DNA of 64,000 bases from CAYWMP01 sp964459445 (GTDB lineage: Bacteria; Desulfobacterota; DSM-4660; Desulfatiglandales; HGW-15), in NCBI GenBank assembly GCA_964459445.1, contig CAYWMP010000004.1, positions 1 to 64,000 of the forward strand, in the 5' to 3' direction. This document shows positions 62,977 to 64,000 of the stretch, piece by piece; the first letter of the stretch is position 1, and every line of letters starts with the position of its first letter. A model generated the notes under the pieces. It was not told where the DNA came from, did no database searches, and was given only the letters and a program-made list of their open reading frames with translations. The position numbers were made by a program, and so were the translations under genes.

Positions 62977-63921
62977 TTAAAATCCTGACTCGGTCATCTC
63001 CTTGACCAAGGCCTTTTGCTTTTTGTTCAACTTCTTGGGCACGGCAATGCCAACCACCACATAGGCGTCTCCCCTTTCAGAACCGTTCATACGGGGCATG
63101 CCGTAGCCTTTAAACCTGAATTTTGAATTGTTTTGGGTGATCGGCGGCACTTTAAGGAGTAAAGTTTTTTTGTCGATGGTGGGGATCTCGATTTCCGATC
63201 CTGAAATCGCTTCCGTAAACCGGATATCCATATTCAGGTAAAGATCGTCACCTTCCCTTTGGAACAGGGGGTGATCAAGGACCTTTACCCGGATGTACAT
63301 GTCCCCGTTCGGGCCTCCATAGGGGCTGGGTTGGCCTTTGCCCGGAAGCCTCAGTTTCTTGCCCGTTGAAATACCGGCCGGGATCTTGACTGATACGCTT
63401 TCCTGGCGATCGCCGATCTGATAGCTGACCACCTTGTTGGTTACCTCTGCAGCTTCTTCAAGTGTGATGGCTAACTCATAAATGAGATCCTGGCCTTTGG
63501 CGGTTTGTGAATGGCCGTCAAAACCGCCGAATTGATCTCCAAAGGGTGAACCGCCGGATCTGAACTGGGTCTGCCCGCCGCCACCGCCAAATATATTGGT
63601 GAATACCCGGCCGCGTCCGCCACCGCCAAAGCCGAATTCTCGAAATATGCTGCCAAAATCAAAATCACGAAAGATGTCATCCTGCGTAAAACGTCTTTGA
63701 AATCCTTCGGCCCCAAACATGTCATATTGCTTTCGCTTTTCGGAATCACTCAGGACGGCATAGGCTTCGCTGATATCCTTAAATTTGGCTTCAGAGGCCT
63801 TGTCTCCTTTGTTTCGATCCGGATGGTATTTAAGGGCGAGTTTTCGGTAGGCCTTTTTGATTTCATCGGAAGAGGCCGATTTGGCAACACCAAGTATTTT
63901 ATAATAGTCCTTGCCTGACAT
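62977..63921 (-). CDS. DnaJ-family co-chaperone (type II, CbpA-like)
   Basis: A 314-aa protein. A J domain at 1-70 contains the HPD motif (LKYHPDRNKGD). A Gly/Phe-rich linker (FGGGGRGRVFTNIFGGGGG) and the C-terminal substrate-binding domains follow (IPAGISTGKKLRLPGKGQ). No CxxCxGxG zinc-finger repeats are present, so it is a type II, CbpA-like DnaJ. It would stimulate DnaK and help protein folding. It is the first gene of a minus-strand operon with the PP-loop ATPase and rseC genes. Its promoter should lie in 63922-64000. Confidence 0.93.
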   Translation of the reverse strand: MSGKDYYKILGVAKSASSDEIKKAYRKLALKYHPDRNKGDKASEAKFKDISEAYAVLSDSEKRKQYDMFGAEGFQRRFTQDDIFRDFDFGSIFREFGFGGGGRGRVFTNIFGGGGGQTQFRSGGSPFGDQFGGFDGHSQTAKGQDLIYELAITLEEAAEVTNKVVSYQIGDRQESVSVKIPAGISTGKKLRLPGKGQPSPYGGPNGDMYIRVKVLDHPLFQREGDDLYLNMDIRFTEAISGSEIEIPTIDKKTLLLKVPPITQNNSKFRFKGYGMPRMNGSERGDAYVVVGIAVPKKLNKKQKALVKEMTESGF

Positions 63922-64000
63922 ATCCCTAAATATTCATTTCAATTTTTGTACCATAACAAGTATTTAATGCTTAAAAACATTAATCATTATGTCAAGTTAG

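Noticed and set aside
1..64000. tRNA, rRNA, transposase or integrase genes
   Set aside because: None could be recognised on either strand by reading. A tRNAscan or IS search would be needed to exclude very degenerate ones.

Overview
This 64 kb window looks like a chromosomal segment of a strictly anaerobic Desulfobacterota (former Deltaproteobacteria) organism, either a sulfate reducer or a syntroph. The gene content points there: three four-subunit 2-oxoacid:ferredoxin oxidoreductases, heterodisulfide-reductase-like (Hdr) electron carriers including a probable selenocysteine HdrA, an ADP-forming acyl-CoA synthetase, a formate dehydrogenase with HydB/HydC-like subunits, and an Rnf complex with a c-type cytochrome. 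No rRNA, tRNA or CRISPR array was seen.

Layout. Positions 1-7.6 kb (minus strand) hold an accessory, defence-like island: SNF2 helicase with a C-terminal DUF3883-like domain, GHKL ATPase, STAS-like protein, PIN protein and a DUF1156-type DNA methylase that appears cut at the left edge by palindromic repeats, followed by a Phd/VapC-like toxin-antitoxin pair. From 8.07 to 23.27 kb (plus strand) a NifA-like activator precedes a candidate sigma-54 promoter and a long redox cluster: ferredoxin, KorA, KorB, KorC, a giant HdrA/GltD fusion, MvhD-like, HdrD-like, HdrA(Sec)-MvhD fusion, and an ACT-ACT-nucleotidyltransferase. From 23.25 to 35.8 kb (minus strand) lie a second kor set, crotonase, ADP-forming acyl-CoA synthetase, UspA, a DUF1566 protein, a TAXI-TRAP transporter and an RpiR regulator. 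From 36.5 to 41.9 kb (plus) come a PurF-like protein without its catalytic Cys, a P-loop ATPase and a vor-type oxidoreductase. From 42.2 to 52.1 kb comes formate dehydrogenase with HydC/HydB-like subunits and a block of sensor/regulatory genes. From 52.3 to 61.3 kb come a FecR-domain protein, a tetraheme cytochrome and rnfCDGEAB with an unusual RnfB fusion. The end (minus) carries dnaJ-like, a PP-loop ATPase and rseC.

How the genes may work together (inference). Carboxylates or amino-acid-derived 2-oxoacids enter (TAXI-TRAP) and are oxidised by the 2-oxoacid:ferredoxin oxidoreductases to acyl-CoA and reduced ferredoxin. The ADP-forming synthetase conserves the thioester as ATP. Reduced ferredoxin is used by Hdr-like complexes, by the NAD/ferredoxin-type formate dehydrogenase, and by Rnf for ion pumping.

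Most striking non-coding signal: three copies of one structured element, each exactly 212 nt and alignable without gaps, all on the plus strand, before each of the three sub-blocks of the 10-23 kb redox cluster (9736-9947, 12770-12981, 17547-17758). Their closing stem shows compensatory base changes, and in the second copy its 3' strand is shared with an intrinsic terminator. I do not recognise it as a known RNA family. The intergenic regions also carry several dispersed palindromic repeat families.
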